64,000 bases of DNA from Ectopseudomonas mendocina (GCF_007049795.1 NZ_SCFY01000015.1:62001-126000), one strand, 5' to 3'. Positions 1 through 8,814 are shown, numbered from the stretch's first letter. Notes: generated by a model not told the origin, from the sequence alone. A program made the numbers and translations.

Positions 1-398
1 AGCATCAGCAGCAGATTTTCCGACAGCACCACACCGAGCATAGCGCCCATGAACAGCAGCAGGAACGCGAAGAAACGTCCCATCGGCTCGGTCTTGGCCA
101 GGTAATAACGGGCATAGAGGATGACCAGCAGGCCGATGCCGAGAATCAGCAGGGCGAACAGGAAGCCCAGGCCATCGAGGCGCAGGCTAAGGTTCAGGCC
201 CAGGTGCGGCAGCCACTCCAGTTTGACCCGCAGCACCTCACCAGCGAACACCGCCGATTGGTGGTTGAACAGCAGCACCAGCGCCACCACGGGCGCGAGT
301 GCCGCAGCCGCAGCACAGGCCGAGCGTCCAAGCCGCTCGGTGAGTACCGGCAGAAATAAACCAAGAAATGGCAAGGCGACAATCAGCGCAAGCGCCAT
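1..398 (-). CDS. mrpA: Mrp/Sha-type monovalent cation/H+ antiporter subunit A (5' part, cut by window edge)
   Basis: Reading the minus strand from the ATG at 398 gives about 132 hydrophobic residues starting MALALIVALPFLG, with the motif LGLNLSLRLDGLGFLFALL near residues 68-86. The full-length Mrp subunit at 9035 carries nearly the same motif. MrpA/ShaA is a NuoL-like inner-membrane subunit of a multisubunit Na+ or K+/H+ antiporter. AAGGGG lies 8 nt before the ATG and serves as the ribosome site. The rest of the gene, and presumably its operon, lies left of the window. It is only about 40% similar by eye to the second copy, so it is a separate system and not a recent duplicate. Confidence 0.85.
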   Translation of the reverse strand, partial: MALALIVALPFLGLFLPVLTERLGRSACAAAAALAPVVALVLLFNHQSAVFAGEVLRVKLEWLPHLGLNLSLRLDGLGFLFALLILGIGLLVILYARYYLAKTEPMGRFFAFLLLFMGAMLGVVLSENLLLM

Positions 399-744
399 CG
401 GAAAAACCCCTTATGCAGGCACGTCAGGTCGTGCGATCCAGCTACGAAAACTGGAGTCACAACTCCCTGACGGTGATATTCCATGCACCACAACGGATCA
501 GCTAAGTCGTTGTCGGCACAAGCATAACGGCCGATTATCCATAACTATCAACGCAACGTCATGCATTGAATTATCGTTAAACACACTTGGTAACATGCAA
601 GCGCTGCTGGCAGCCGACCATCACTATAGCGAGGCCACAAAAAATTGCCGCGAGCGTTTTTGTCCGAGCCTGAAGAGTTGCCGTCAGAGATGGCAGACAA
701 CAAAAAGCCGGAGCAACCTAAGTTGCTCCGGCTTTTTGTCACGA
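399..744. other. intergenic region upstream of first mrpA
   Basis: This 346-bp stretch lies between the divergently read first mrpA start and the 3' end of the SlyB-like gene. It is more AT-rich than the flanking genes and should hold the mrpA promoter on the minus strand. The only clear element is the terminator at 702-739. Short open frames here have no ribosome site or recognisable protein pattern. Confidence 0.5.
702..739. terminator. bidirectional intrinsic terminator
   Basis: A-run, AAGCCGGAGCAAC, a short loop, GTTGCTCCGGCTT and a T-run form a strong hairpin with U-tracts on both strands. It ends the SlyB-like gene on the minus strand. Confidence 0.85.
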
Positions 745-1206
745 TCAGTGGGTGACGCGGCTGGTACCGTTGACCGTCATGATGCGCACGCGCTCGCCGA
801 CGCGGAACACTTGGTTCGGCTCGACTTCCTGGACGTAGGCGCGCATGGTGCCGTCGTCCTCACGCACGGTGATCTCAACACCCTGAGTACGGGTCAGACC
901 TTCTTCAGCAGCGGCGCCCAACAGACCGCCAGCGACGGCACCGACCACAGCCAGGACCGCGCTGCCGCGCCCACCACCGAGGCCACTACCACCGATACCG
1001 CCAACCACAGCACCGGCACCGGCACCGATCGGCGTCTTGGTCCCTTCGATCTTGACCGGGCGCAGCGATTCGATGGTTCCCATGCGTACTGTTTGCACCG
1101 CTCGGGCCTCATCGCGGCTGTAGGTATCGCCAGTCAGGCTGGACTGACAGCCCCCGAGGGCCAACACCGCGGCCAGCGAGGTAATGAGCAGAGTGGGTTT
1201 ACGCAT
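745..1206 (-). CDS. slyB: SlyB/PcpY-like glycine-zipper outer-membrane lipoprotein
   Basis: The 153-residue product has a lipoprotein signal peptide with lipobox LGGC (Cys20), so it should be exported and lipidated. A Gly/Ala-rich segment at about residues 60-100 (IGAGAGAVVGGIGGSGLGGG) matches the glycine-zipper 2TM domain of the SlyB/Pcp family. A conserved beta-rich tail follows, with EPNQVFRVGERVRI. The family consists of abundant outer-membrane lipoproteins linked to envelope integrity and Mg2+ limitation. In PAO1 an equivalent gene lies at the same place next to sha genes (from memory). Confidence 0.85.
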   Translation of the reverse strand: MRKPTLLITSLAAVLALGGCQSSLTGDTYSRDEARAVQTVRMGTIESLRPVKIEGTKTPIGAGAGAVVGGIGGSGLGGGRGSAVLAVVGAVAGGLLGAAAEEGLTRTQGVEITVREDDGTMRAYVQEVEPNQVFRVGERVRIMTVNGTSRVTH

Positions 1207-1320
1207 AGCAATTCCTCCAGAGGTATCTCAATCCATTAGACGCCGGGCGAGCGTAACTGTCACGACGGAGCCTGAACAATAGTTATTTCAGACAGATCAG
1301 GTTCAGCGAGGTTCGCCCTA

Positions 1321-2454
1321 TCAGGATCGAGCGAGGCGCCAGAGACGGGCGATATCCGTGGTGCGAGCCTGCAACTCAGCCGCCGCACCGGCCATCGCCT
1401 GCTCCAGGGACAATGGCCCCGGCGCCAGGCTGAATGCAGCTTCGATACCAGCGTCGTACAGCGCCTGATAGTTGTCGCCCAGACTACCGGACAAGGCGAT
1501 GACCGGTACCCCGGCCGCACGCGCCACGCGCGCCACCCCGACCGGGGTCTTGCCATGCAGGGTCTGGGCATCCATACGCCCTTCCCCAGTAATCACCAGA
1601 TCCGCGTTCTCTACTGCTGCAGCGAGACCGGACAGCTCGGCCACCAGCGCGATACCGGGGCGAAAGCTTGCCTTGAGGAAGGCACGCGCAGCGAAGCCGA
1701 GACCGCCCGCCGCGCCCACACCGGGGAACTCGGCGTGGTCCTCGCCCAGCGTCGCCGCCACGATACGGGCGAAATGGCCTAGTGCCGTATCCAGCTCGGC
1801 GACATGCTCAGGCGTCGCCCCCTTCTGCGGACCGAACACCGCAGATGCGCCGCGAGGCCCACACAAGGGATTGTCGACATCAGCAGCGACCTCGATCTGC
1901 ACCTTGAGCAGACGCGCGTCAAGCCCACTCAAATCAAGCTGGTCGAGACCAGCCAAAGCCGCGCCACCCGGCGCTAGCTCGCGCCCCTGGACATCGAGAA
2001 AGCGCATCCCCAGCGCCTGTAACAGGCCAGCACCGGCGTCATTGGTGGCACTGCCGCCCAGCCCCAGGATGATGCGCGTAGCACCGGCATCCAGCGCCTC
2101 GCGGATCAGCTCGCCAGTGCCGAAGCTGCAGGCCAGACGAGCATCGCGTTGTTCACGCGGCACCCAGTGCAAGCCACTGGCAGCAGCCATCTCGATAACC
2201 GCTGTGCCCTGCCCCAGCCAACCCCAATGCGCCTTGACCGGCTCACCCTGCGGACCACGCACCTCACACTCGCGGCGCTCGCCGCCGACGGCAGCGAGCA
2301 GCGCATCGACCGTGCCTTCGCCGCCATCGGCCATTGGCCTCAGCAAACATTCAGCCTCGGGAAAAACCTGCTGCCAACCGCGGGCGATGGCGGCGGCCAC
2401 GTCGGGCGCACTGAGGCTCTCCTTGAAGGAGTCAGGAGCAATGACGATTTTCAT
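1321..2454 (-). CDS. garK: glycerate kinase
   Basis: The 377-residue protein starts MKIVIAPDSFKESLSA and contains LGGSATNDAG at about residue 130 and ITGEGRMDAQT near residue 283. These are hallmarks of the class-I glycerate kinase (GarK/GlxK) family, which phosphorylates D-glycerate. The length is normal. GAGG lies 8 nt before the ATG. It follows the GntP-type permease on the same strand, separated by a MITE-like repeat, and a CdaR-type regulator lies further upstream. The set makes sense as glycerate or sugar-acid uptake and use. Whether the product is 2- or 3-phosphoglycerate cannot be read from sequence. Confidence 0.9.
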   Translation of the reverse strand: MKIVIAPDSFKESLSAPDVAAAIARGWQQVFPEAECLLRPMADGGEGTVDALLAAVGGERRECEVRGPQGEPVKAHWGWLGQGTAVIEMAAASGLHWVPREQRDARLACSFGTGELIREALDAGATRIILGLGGSATNDAGAGLLQALGMRFLDVQGRELAPGGAALAGLDQLDLSGLDARLLKVQIEVAADVDNPLCGPRGASAVFGPQKGATPEHVAELDTALGHFARIVAATLGEDHAEFPGVGAAGGLGFAARAFLKASFRPGIALVAELSGLAAAVENADLVITGEGRMDAQTLHGKTPVGVARVARAAGVPVIALSGSLGDNYQALYDAGIEAAFSLAPGPLSLEQAMAGAAAELQARTTDIARLWRLARS

Positions 2455-2499
2455 GATAGGTACCTCGAAAGGAGGCAGGCGACCGTAGTCGCCTGCTGG

Positions 2500-2645
2500 T
2501 TACAGACCGTTGAAAAACGTAGGCGAGGCAGTCAGTGCAAGGCAAAAACAGGCGAAAAAGCGGAGTTTACGAGCTGTAAATGAGCATTTTGAGCCTGTTT
2601 TTAACGCAGCAATGGCAACGCAGGTAGTTTTTGAACGGTCTGTTA
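2500..2645 (+). mobile_element. MITE-like repeat, copy 1
   Basis: This non-coding ~146-bp element is bounded by imperfect terminal inverted repeats (TTACAGACCGTTGAAAAAC at the left; reverse complement TAACAGACCGTTCAAAAAC at the right). A second copy in opposite orientation lies at 7483-7627. I count only about seven differences across the core. It lies between the gntP stop codon and the garK start and so separates the two genes of the presumed operon. No transposase is present. Confidence 0.8.
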
Positions 2646-2653
2646 AAGCGCGA

Positions 2654-4021
2654 TTACAGCAAAACCAGACTCAGCAGCCAGACAGCGGCCATACCGGCGA
2701 CACCCTGGATCAGGGTCGCCATGGTCTGGGCACGGTAAGCGGTCGCCACTTTCATGCGGCTGAACTGGGTCACGACCCAGAAGAAGCTGTCGTTGGCGTG
2801 GGAAACGGTCATCGCACCAGCACCAATGGCCATCACCGTCAGCACGCGACCCATTTCGCTGTCGAGGCCCAGGTTGCCTAGCAGAGGCGCAACCATCGCC
2901 GAAGTGGTGACCAGTGCGACGGTGGAGGAACCCTGGGCACTCTTCAGCGCAGCAGCCACCAGGAACGGCATAAACAGGCCGATGCCCAGTGCCGACAGGG
3001 TGTCGCCCAGATAACCGGTCAGCGCGGTGGCCTTGAGAATGGCACCGAAGGCGCCACCGGCACCGGTGATCAGCAGAATCGGAGCTGCCTCTTTCAGGCC
3101 ATGAGCGACATAGTCATGGAACTGCTGACGCTTGCCTTCGCCCTGGAGCAGCGAGCACGCCAATACCAGACCGACCAGCAGCGCGGCAACCGGCTGACCG
3201 AGGAAGCTCAGCACATCGAAGAAAGCGCCAGTACCGAAGGGCTTGCTCGGGAAAGCAGCGACCGAGCCCAGGCAGATCAGGATGATAGGCACGAAGATCG
3301 GCGAGAACGCCTGCCAGGCGCTGGGCAGCTTGCCGTAGCGAGCGCGCAGTGTATCGAAATCGACGTTATCGGCGAGCAGCTCGCTTGGCGCTTCCTCCAG
3401 CAAGTCGTGGTCGTTCTGCTTGAGGAAACGGTTGGCCCACAGCATACCGGCCACGGCGGTGACCGCAGCGACCAATAGACCGACCAGGATCACCAGACCC
3501 AGCGAGGTTTCCAGGCCCAGGTTGCCGGCGGCAGCGATCGGGCCGGGTGTTGGCGGCACGAAGGTATGGGTGGCATACAGGCCGGTAGCCAGGGCCACGC
3601 TCATGGCCACCACGGACACCTTCATGCGTGCAGCCAGGGCATTCTTCAGCGAGTTGAGGATGACGTAGCCGGAGTCGCAGAACACCGGAATCGATACCAG
3701 GTAACCGATGATCGACATGGTCAGGGTGGGGAAACGCTGGCCCAGCAGACGAATCACCGTCTCGGCCATGGTAATGGCGGCGCCGCTGCGCTCGAGGATC
3801 ACGCCAATGATGGTACCAAGAACGATGACGATACCGATGTAACCGAGAATGCCGCCGAAGCCGGCAGTCATGGTCTTGATGATTTCGCCGCTAGGCAGCT
3901 GATAGGCAAAGCCGGCGATCAGCGCAGCAGCCAGCAATGCCAGGAAGGGGTGCAATTTCAAACGGGTAGTGGACAGCACGATGAATGCAATCAGTGCCAC
4001 CAGGATCAGGACAAGGCCCAT
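2654..4021 (-). CDS. gntP: GntP-family sugar-acid/H+ symporter (probable glycerate or gluconate permease)
   Basis: From the ATG at 4021 the product has 455 residues, the usual GntP length, with about 12 hydrophobic segments. Typical family stretches are VFCDSGYVIL near residue 115, HTFVPPTPGPIAAAG near 155, and SAQGSSTVALVTTSAM in the second half. I chose the start MGLVLILVAL because GAGGAG lies 8 nt upstream; a longer frame adds an unconvincing non-hydrophobic leader. Its neighbours, glycerate kinase and a CdaR regulator, make glycerate the most likely substrate, but this is inferred from context. Confidence 0.88.
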   Translation of the reverse strand: MGLVLILVALIAFIVLSTTRLKLHPFLALLAAALIAGFAYQLPSGEIIKTMTAGFGGILGYIGIVIVLGTIIGVILERSGAAITMAETVIRLLGQRFPTLTMSIIGYLVSIPVFCDSGYVILNSLKNALAARMKVSVVAMSVALATGLYATHTFVPPTPGPIAAAGNLGLETSLGLVILVGLLVAAVTAVAGMLWANRFLKQNDHDLLEEAPSELLADNVDFDTLRARYGKLPSAWQAFSPIFVPIILICLGSVAAFPSKPFGTGAFFDVLSFLGQPVAALLVGLVLACSLLQGEGKRQQFHDYVAHGLKEAAPILLITGAGGAFGAILKATALTGYLGDTLSALGIGLFMPFLVAAALKSAQGSSTVALVTTSAMVAPLLGNLGLDSEMGRVLTVMAIGAGAMTVSHANDSFFWVVTQFSRMKVATAYRAQTMATLIQGVAGMAAVWLLSLVLL

Positions 4022-4206
4022 GACCAGTCTCCTCATTGTTGTTATGGCGGGCGCGAGGCCCGGATGGGAATGCCGACAGGCGCCACATTGTGGCTCAGCC
4101 TGCACCAGCATCACCCTGTGCGCCAGCACCAAAACAACAAGAGCTGAGTGCAATTGGCTGTGCAATCGCACAAAGCCAGCACCTCGTATTCACCAGCGAA
4201 GATGAA

Positions 4207-5337
4207 TTACCGAACGCTCAACGGCGCTGTCGCGGCAGGCTCCAGCAAGCCCAGCCCCAAAGATAGCTGCAGGCGCTGATCCAGCCGATTGAGATCCAGA
4301 CCACTGAGTTCGGCGATGCGCTCCAGGCGGTAGCGCAACGTATTGCGATGAATGCCCAACTCCTGTGCACAGGTTTGCACCTGGCCGTCATGCGCGCACC
4401 AGGCTTCCAGCGTGGCCCTTAGCGTGCCTTGCGGGTCCTGCATCAGCACCTGCCGCAACGGCGCCAGCCAGCCCTGCAGTAACCAGCTGTGGCGCTGGGC
4501 ATAGAGCAGCGTCGGCAGGCGCAATTCGTCCAGGCGTAGCAGGCGACGATCGGGAAAGCGCGCTTGGCCATAGGCCTGAAGATCGCGCAGGGCCAGGCTG
4601 GCCTGGCGCAGCTCGGTCAGATCATGCAGCGGATCGCTGAGCGCCAGCGACCCTACCCCCCACTCGCGCTCGTCAGCCTGCTGGAGCCAGGCACGATCAT
4701 CACGGGTGGCGTTGTAGGGCCGGCACCAGAGCAGTTCATGGCGCCCGAGCGGCGCCACCAGATGTTCACTCTTGCCCCCCAATGCGGCGAGCAGACGCGC
4801 CTGACGCGGCAGCGGATCGCCCTCACCATCGAGTTGCAGCAGACACATCTGTCGTGGCCAGGTCAGTTGCAGGCCCAGACGTTCGGCATCGACCTCGAGA
4901 CTGGACAGACGCAGCATGGGATCGAGCAACTGTCGCAACCAGGCCTCCTGCTGGTGCCGCTGCCAATGCCGCTCGGCTTGTAGCACGCGATGCTCGACCA
5001 ACATTTCCGCTGCCATGCGCACCAGTTCGGCATAGGGCCGCACGATCTCGGGGTCGCCCGTGATACCGAGCACGCCAATCAGGCGCTCGGCATGCAGCAA
5101 CGGCAGATTGACACCTGGCTTGACACCTCGCAGGCACGCCGCCGCCTGAGCGTCAATCTCCACCACGCGACAATTGGCCAGCACCAATTGCGCCCCCTCA
5201 TGACGGGTGTGCAGCCGGCTGGGGTCACCGCTGCCGATGATCATGCCCTGGGCATCCATCACATTGATGTTGTGCGGCAGGATGGCCATGGCGCGGTCGA
5301 CAATGTGCTGCGCCAGGGTAGAGTCGAGTTCGAGCAT
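4207..5337 (-). CDS. cdaR: CdaR-family sugar-diacid transcriptional regulator
   Basis: The 376-residue protein has an N-terminal putative sugar-diacid recognition domain (starting MLELDSTLAQHIVDRAMAIL, with a conserved GVKPGVNLPL) and a C-terminal PucR/CdaR-type HTH (LGIHRNTLRYRLERI, about residues 335-360). CdaR proteins activate glucarate, galactarate and glycerate genes, so it probably controls the adjacent permease and kinase. The ATG at 5337 aligns with the family start. An in-frame ATG at 5367 would extend the frame through a terminator hairpin and has no ribosome site. The only SD-like GAGG for 5337 lies inside the 3' arm of that hairpin. Confidence 0.88.
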   Translation of the reverse strand: MLELDSTLAQHIVDRAMAILPHNINVMDAQGMIIGSGDPSRLHTRHEGAQLVLANCRVVEIDAQAAACLRGVKPGVNLPLLHAERLIGVLGITGDPEIVRPYAELVRMAAEMLVEHRVLQAERHWQRHQQEAWLRQLLDPMLRLSSLEVDAERLGLQLTWPRQMCLLQLDGEGDPLPRQARLLAALGGKSEHLVAPLGRHELLWCRPYNATRDDRAWLQQADEREWGVGSLALSDPLHDLTELRQASLALRDLQAYGQARFPDRRLLRLDELRLPTLLYAQRHSWLLQGWLAPLRQVLMQDPQGTLRATLEAWCAHDGQVQTCAQELGIHRNTLRYRLERIAELSGLDLNRLDQRLQLSLGLGLLEPAATAPLSVR

Positions 5338-5338
5338 G

Positions 5339-5364
5339 AAAAACGGCCTCGCGAATGAGGCCGT
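5339..5364 (-). terminator. intrinsic terminator abutting the cdaR start codon
   Basis: On the minus strand ACGGCCTC, a 6-nt loop and GAGGCCGT form a perfect 8-bp stem followed by TTTTT, and the cdaR ATG begins one base later. It would end transcripts from the upstream ProQ-like gene and would also sequester the only SD-like sequence of cdaR. Confidence 0.8.
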
Positions 5365-5437
5365 CATTGTAGGCGCGCCAGCGACGCTTCACGAGGTATC
5401 CCTCGCAGCGCCGGCAAAACCTTCAGCTAGCCAGGAT

Positions 5438-5956
5438 TTACTCCGCAGCAGGTGCTGCAGCGCTCTCCACGGCCTTGTCGTCCGCTGGAGCTTTCGCCTT
5501 GGCCTGATTGCGCCGAGCTTCGGCACGGTGCCGCCTGGCCTGCTGCTTGGCATGCAGCGCCTGCGCCGCCGTCACCATACCAACGGGCTGGCCTTGCAGA
5601 TCCAGACGCGGTGCATTTTCGGTCATGGCAGCCCAGTAACGACCACCGCGGCACCAGGCGGCAATACCCGCTTTGAGCTGCTCAACGGTGATACCGAGCA
5701 ACTGCAGATGTTGCTCGGCGTCCTTGAGAATGCCTTCCTTCAACGGCACCTTGGGCGCCGGATTGACCGGGAAGGCCAATGGGAAGTGCTTCTGCAAGCG
5801 CCAGATCGCCTCGACGGTAGGATCCTGCTCACGCGCCTTACCTTTGGGCGGCTGCTTGCGTTTTTGCGGCTTCGCGCTTTCGGTCTTTACCTGCTGTACC
5901 TGCTGCTTCTCGGCGCGCAGGCGGTCACGTAGCTCGGCTAATTGTTCAAAACCCAT
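5438..5956 (-). CDS. ProQ/FinO-domain RNA-binding protein
   Basis: The 172-residue protein has a Lys/Gln-rich N-terminal tail, a FinO/ProQ-like domain at about residues 45-125 (AIWRLQKHFPLAF, LKEGILKDAEQHL, WCRGGRYWAAM), and a basic Ala/Arg/Lys-rich C-terminal tail (QARRHRAEARRNQAK). Family members bind structured RNAs, often intrinsic-terminator hairpins, and act as RNA chaperones. It lacks the C-terminal Tudor-like domain of enterobacterial ProQ. It sits between pdxH and cdaR, in the same strand order as I recall in PAO1. Its RNA targets are unknown. Confidence 0.85.
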   Translation of the reverse strand: MGFEQLAELRDRLRAEKQQVQQVKTESAKPQKRKQPPKGKAREQDPTVEAIWRLQKHFPLAFPVNPAPKVPLKEGILKDAEQHLQLLGITVEQLKAGIAAWCRGGRYWAAMTENAPRLDLQGQPVGMVTAAQALHAKQQARRHRAEARRNQAKAKAPADDKAVESAAAPAAE

Positions 5957-6060
5957 CGTTCGGTTCGCAGCGTCCTGGTTGGTTCGTGGCGCAAGGGTAT
6001 CTTATGTGCTCGTTTCGTACAGCCTTATTGGCGAACAGCATGCTCGACGGTAGCTGATGG

Positions 6061-6708
6061 TCAGGGCGCCAACCGCTCACGAATCCAGGCTTCACCCTTG
6101 AACCGATAGTTGAGGCGGTCATGCAGGCGGCTTGGCCTGCCCTGCCAGAATTCGATGCGCTCGGGCAGCAGGCGGTAGCCGCCCCAGTGCGGTGGACAGT
6201 GTGGCGTCTGGTTGAGGAAGCGTCTTTCGGTTTCCGCCAGCAGGTTTTCCAGCTCGGCGCGGTCGCGAATCACCTTGCTCTGCGGCGAAGCCCAGGCGCC
6301 GATGCGGCTGCCCAGCGGGCGTACCTGGAAGTAGCCGTCAGATTCGGCCGGGGTGACCTGCTCGACGCGGCCTTCGATGCGCACCTGGCGCTCCAGGCTG
6401 GGCCAGAAGAAGGTCATGGCGGCGAACGGGCGCGCCGCGAGCTGGCGGCCCTTGGCGCTGTCGTAGTTGCTGAAGAAGGTGAAGCCGCGTTCGTCGAGCC
6501 CCTTGAGCAGTAGCACCCGGCAGTGCGGGCGGCCATCTTCGTCGACAGTGGCCAGGGTCATGGCGTTGGGTTCGACCGGCAATTGCTCGGTCTTGACCGC
6601 GTCATCGAACCACTGACGAAACAGGGCAAAGGGTTCCAGCGGGGCCTGGGCTTCGCTCAGGCCATCGCGGGTATAGTCGCGGCGCATATCGGCCAGGGTT
6701 TGGGTCAT
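6061..6708 (-). CDS. pdxH: pyridoxamine 5'-phosphate oxidase
   Basis: The 215-residue cytosolic FMN enzyme oxidises pyridoxine or pyridoxamine 5'-phosphate to pyridoxal phosphate, the last step of the B6 salvage and DXP-dependent pathways. The family signatures are [19 protein letters not shown] (about residues 65-83), and [20 protein letters not shown] and [14 protein letters not shown] toward the C-terminus. The length is normal. GAGGA precedes the ATG. The OmpA-like lipoprotein gene lies 80 bp upstream on the same strand and the two may be co-transcribed. Confidence 0.97.
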   Translation of the reverse strand: MTQTLADMRRDYTRDGLSEAQAPLEPFALFRQWFDDAVKTEQLPVEPNAMTLATVDEDGRPHCRVLLLKGLDERGFTFFSNYDSAKGRQLAARPFAAMTFFWPSLERQVRIEGRVEQVTPAESDGYFQVRPLGSRIGAWASPQSKVIRDRAELENLLAETERRFLNQTPHCPPHWGGYRLLPERIEFWQGRPSRLHDRLNYRFKGEAWIRERLAP

Positions 6709-6788
6709 GGCAATTCCTCAGGGCAGGGCCAGAAACCAATCCGCTGGATTCGAGTGCCTGCCCGCTCAGGGTGGAAATGCCCACAAGC

Positions 6789-7442
6789 TTACTCCGACTT
6801 GCCCACTTTTCCTTGATCTGCAGCAGCTACCTTGGGTGCATCCTTGAGCTCCGCCTTGGCCGGTTGGCTGTACTTGGCGATCAGGCCCTGCATGGTGTCA
6901 CGCGAGGTCAGGAGGATTTCCACACGGCGGTTGAGCGCACGGCCGGCCGCGCTGTCGTTTGCCGCACGGGGTGCGTCGGAGCCCAGGCCCATGACCTGCA
7001 GGCGGTTCTGCTTGAGGCCGCTGAGACGAAAAATCGAGGTCACGGCACGCGCGCGCTGCTGACTGAGTTCGCGGTTCTTCGCGTCGTCACCGCTGGTGTC
7101 GGCATGGCCGAGCACGACCACGGCGACATCGTCGTCGGCTTCCAACAGTTTGGCCACGCGAGTGATCGGGCCCAAGCTGACCGGCAGCAGCATCTGCGGG
7201 CGATCCGGATTGAACGAGCCCTGCACCGGGGCGGTGACCACCAGCAGGTTTTCGCGGCGCTCGAACTCGAAGTGGCTGCCCTTGACCGCTTCACGCAGTT
7301 TCGGCTCGTACTCGTCGAGCCAAGCGCGGGTCACTTGAGGCGGAGGCATCACTGCCGGCTTGGCGACTTCCTTCTTTTCCGAGCCGGCGCAGCCCGCGAT
7401 CAGCAGGCAGCAGGTAAAGGCAAAAATCTTGTTGGCACGCAT
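6789..7442 (-). CDS. OmpA-family lipoprotein
   Basis: The 217-residue product has a signal peptide ending in lipobox IAGC (Cys18), a short linker, and a C-terminal OmpA/MotB-like domain with VVVLGHADTSGDDAKNRELS and GRALNRRVEI, the peptidoglycan-binding core. A Lys/Ala-rich tail follows. It should be tethered to the outer membrane and bind peptidoglycan. It lies immediately upstream of pdxH, and the MITE-like repeat copy 2 starts about 40 bp before its start codon, so that element may lie in its promoter region. The specific role is unknown. Confidence 0.85.
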   Translation of the reverse strand: MRANKIFAFTCCLLIAGCAGSEKKEVAKPAVMPPPQVTRAWLDEYEPKLREAVKGSHFEFERRENLLVVTAPVQGSFNPDRPQMLLPVSLGPITRVAKLLEADDDVAVVVLGHADTSGDDAKNRELSQQRARAVTSIFRLSGLKQNRLQVMGLGSDAPRAANDSAAGRALNRRVEILLTSRDTMQGLIAKYSQPAKAELKDAPKVAAADQGKVGKSE

Positions 7443-7482
7443 GTAGCCCCCGGGGTCAAACAGATCTAATGGTCGATTCGTT

Positions 7483-7627
7483 ATCAGGCTGTTGAAAAAC
7501 TACCTGCGTTGCCATTGCTGCGTTAAAAACAGGCTCAAAATGCTCATTTACAACTCGTAAACTGCGCTTTTTCGCCTGTTTTTGCCTTGCACTGGCTGCC
7601 TCGCCTACGTTTTTCAACGGCCTGTTA
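7483..7627 (-). mobile_element. MITE-like repeat, copy 2 (inverted relative to copy 1)
   Basis: The ~145-bp element matches the copy at 2500-2645 in reverse complement, with the same ends (CAGGCTGTTGAAAAAC at left; GTTTTTCAACGGCCTGTTA at right). It lies between the esterase stop codon and the OmpA-like lipoprotein start. It has no coding content. Confidence 0.8.
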
Positions 7628-7668
7628 TGGTTGGTACTGAACGGTTGGCGCAAGTTTAGCCGTTTCAA

Positions 7669-8814
7669 TCAGATACAGTCCGCAATCTGTCGCGCAAGTT
7701 TCTGCGCGCGGGGGTCCATCAAGACGAACGGTCCTAAATTGTTGGTAACGAAACCGAATGCCAGGTCTCGTTCCGGGTCGGCAAAACCGCTGGAGCCACC
7801 GGCGCCGGGATGGCCGAAGGCTTTTGCCCCCATGCCATAAGTGGCGTTGGCCACATCGGCCTGATCGAGCATGCAACCCAGGCCGAAACGCGTGCGGGTC
7901 AGCAAGGTCTTGTCGTCACCGACACTGTGCTCACGGGTCATTTCACCCAGCAGCTCGGCATCGAGCAGGCTACCGTCGAGGAGACCGGCATAGAAGCCCG
8001 CCAGGCTGCGCGCGTTTCCGTGACCATTCGCGGCCGGCTGCTGCATGCGCCGCCACTCCGGCTTGTTGGTACTGGTCATGATCGACGGCGGGTTGGTGAA
8101 CGAGCGCGTGCTCATGGCTTGGGCGTCACTCATCATCACCTTGAGCAGACGCTGCGCTGCAGCGTCGCCAAGATTGCCCTTGCCGCGAGCGATGTGGGCG
8201 ACGCGATCAAATTCACTGTCAGCCAGGCCGACGTGGAAATCCAGCTCCAGCGGCTTGGCGATGCGCGCAGCGATGCTCTCGCCAGGGCCACGGCCTTCGA
8301 CACGGCGAATCAGCTCACCGATGAGCCAACCATAGGTAATCGGCGCGTAGCCATGACCATCACCCAGCGGCCACCAAGGCTCTTCAGCCGCCAGCGCATT
8401 AGTCATGGTCTGCCAGTCGTATAGCGCCTCGGCGGGCAGTGCCTGGCGCAACGCCGGCAAGCCGGCCTGGTGGCAGAGCAGGTGACGCACGCTGATACGC
8501 TGCTTGCCGGCGGCAGCGAACTCAGGCCAGTAGCGCGCCACCGGTCCATCCAGGTCGAGCTTGCCCTCACCCACCAGTTGCAGGGCCACCACAGCAGCGA
8601 AGGGCTTGGTGCAGGAGAACAGATTGGCGATGGTGTCGCTGTGCCAGGCCTGCTGGCCGTCCTTGTCCATGACCCCGGCCCACAGGTCGACCACGGTTTC
8701 CCCGCCGACCTTCACGCACAGGGCCGCGCCCCGTTCCTGTGTGTCCTCGAACAGAGCGGCAAATGCGTCCCTCACCGCTTCGAAGCGCAAGTCGAAATAG
8801 CCCTGAATCTGCAC
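7669..8814 (-). CDS. serine hydrolase, beta-lactamase/EstB-type carboxylesterase
   Basis: The product has the serine beta-lactamase fold. SCTK (the SxxK nucleophile motif) occurs at about residue 67, ITYGW supplies the conserved Tyr near residue 160, and HPGAGGSSGFADP resembles the C-terminal HxG motif. Family members are carboxylesterases or DD-peptidase-like enzymes; the exact substrate is not evident. No signal peptide is seen, which favours a cytosolic esterase over a true class C beta-lactamase. I prefer the GTG at 8814 (381 residues) because AGGAG lies 6-7 nt upstream; an in-frame GTG at 8832 overlaps that ribosome site. Confidence 0.85.
   Translation of the reverse strand: MQIQGYFDLRFEAVRDAFAALFEDTQERGAALCVKVGGETVVDLWAGVMDKDGQQAWHSDTIANLFSCTKPFAAVVALQLVGEGKLDLDGPVARYWPEFAAAGKQRISVRHLLCHQAGLPALRQALPAEALYDWQTMTNALAAEEPWWPLGDGHGYAPITYGWLIGELIRRVEGRGPGESIAARIAKPLELDFHVGLADSEFDRVAHIARGKGNLGDAAAQRLLKVMMSDAQAMSTRSFTNPPSIMTSTNKPEWRRMQQPAANGHGNARSLAGFYAGLLDGSLLDAELLGEMTREHSVGDDKTLLTRTRFGLGCMLDQADVANATYGMGAKAFGHPGAGGSSGFADPERDLAFGFVTNNLGPFVLMDPRAQKLARQIADCI

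Noticed and set aside
548..742. 64-codon minus-strand frame upstream of the first mrpA
   Set aside because: It begins inside the terminator hairpin, has no ribosome site and no recognisable pattern.
2510..2881. Open frames spanning the MITE-like repeats (also 7456-7668)
   Set aside because: The shared peptide comes from the repeat itself, runs off into unrelated sequence at each copy and overlaps real genes on the other strand.
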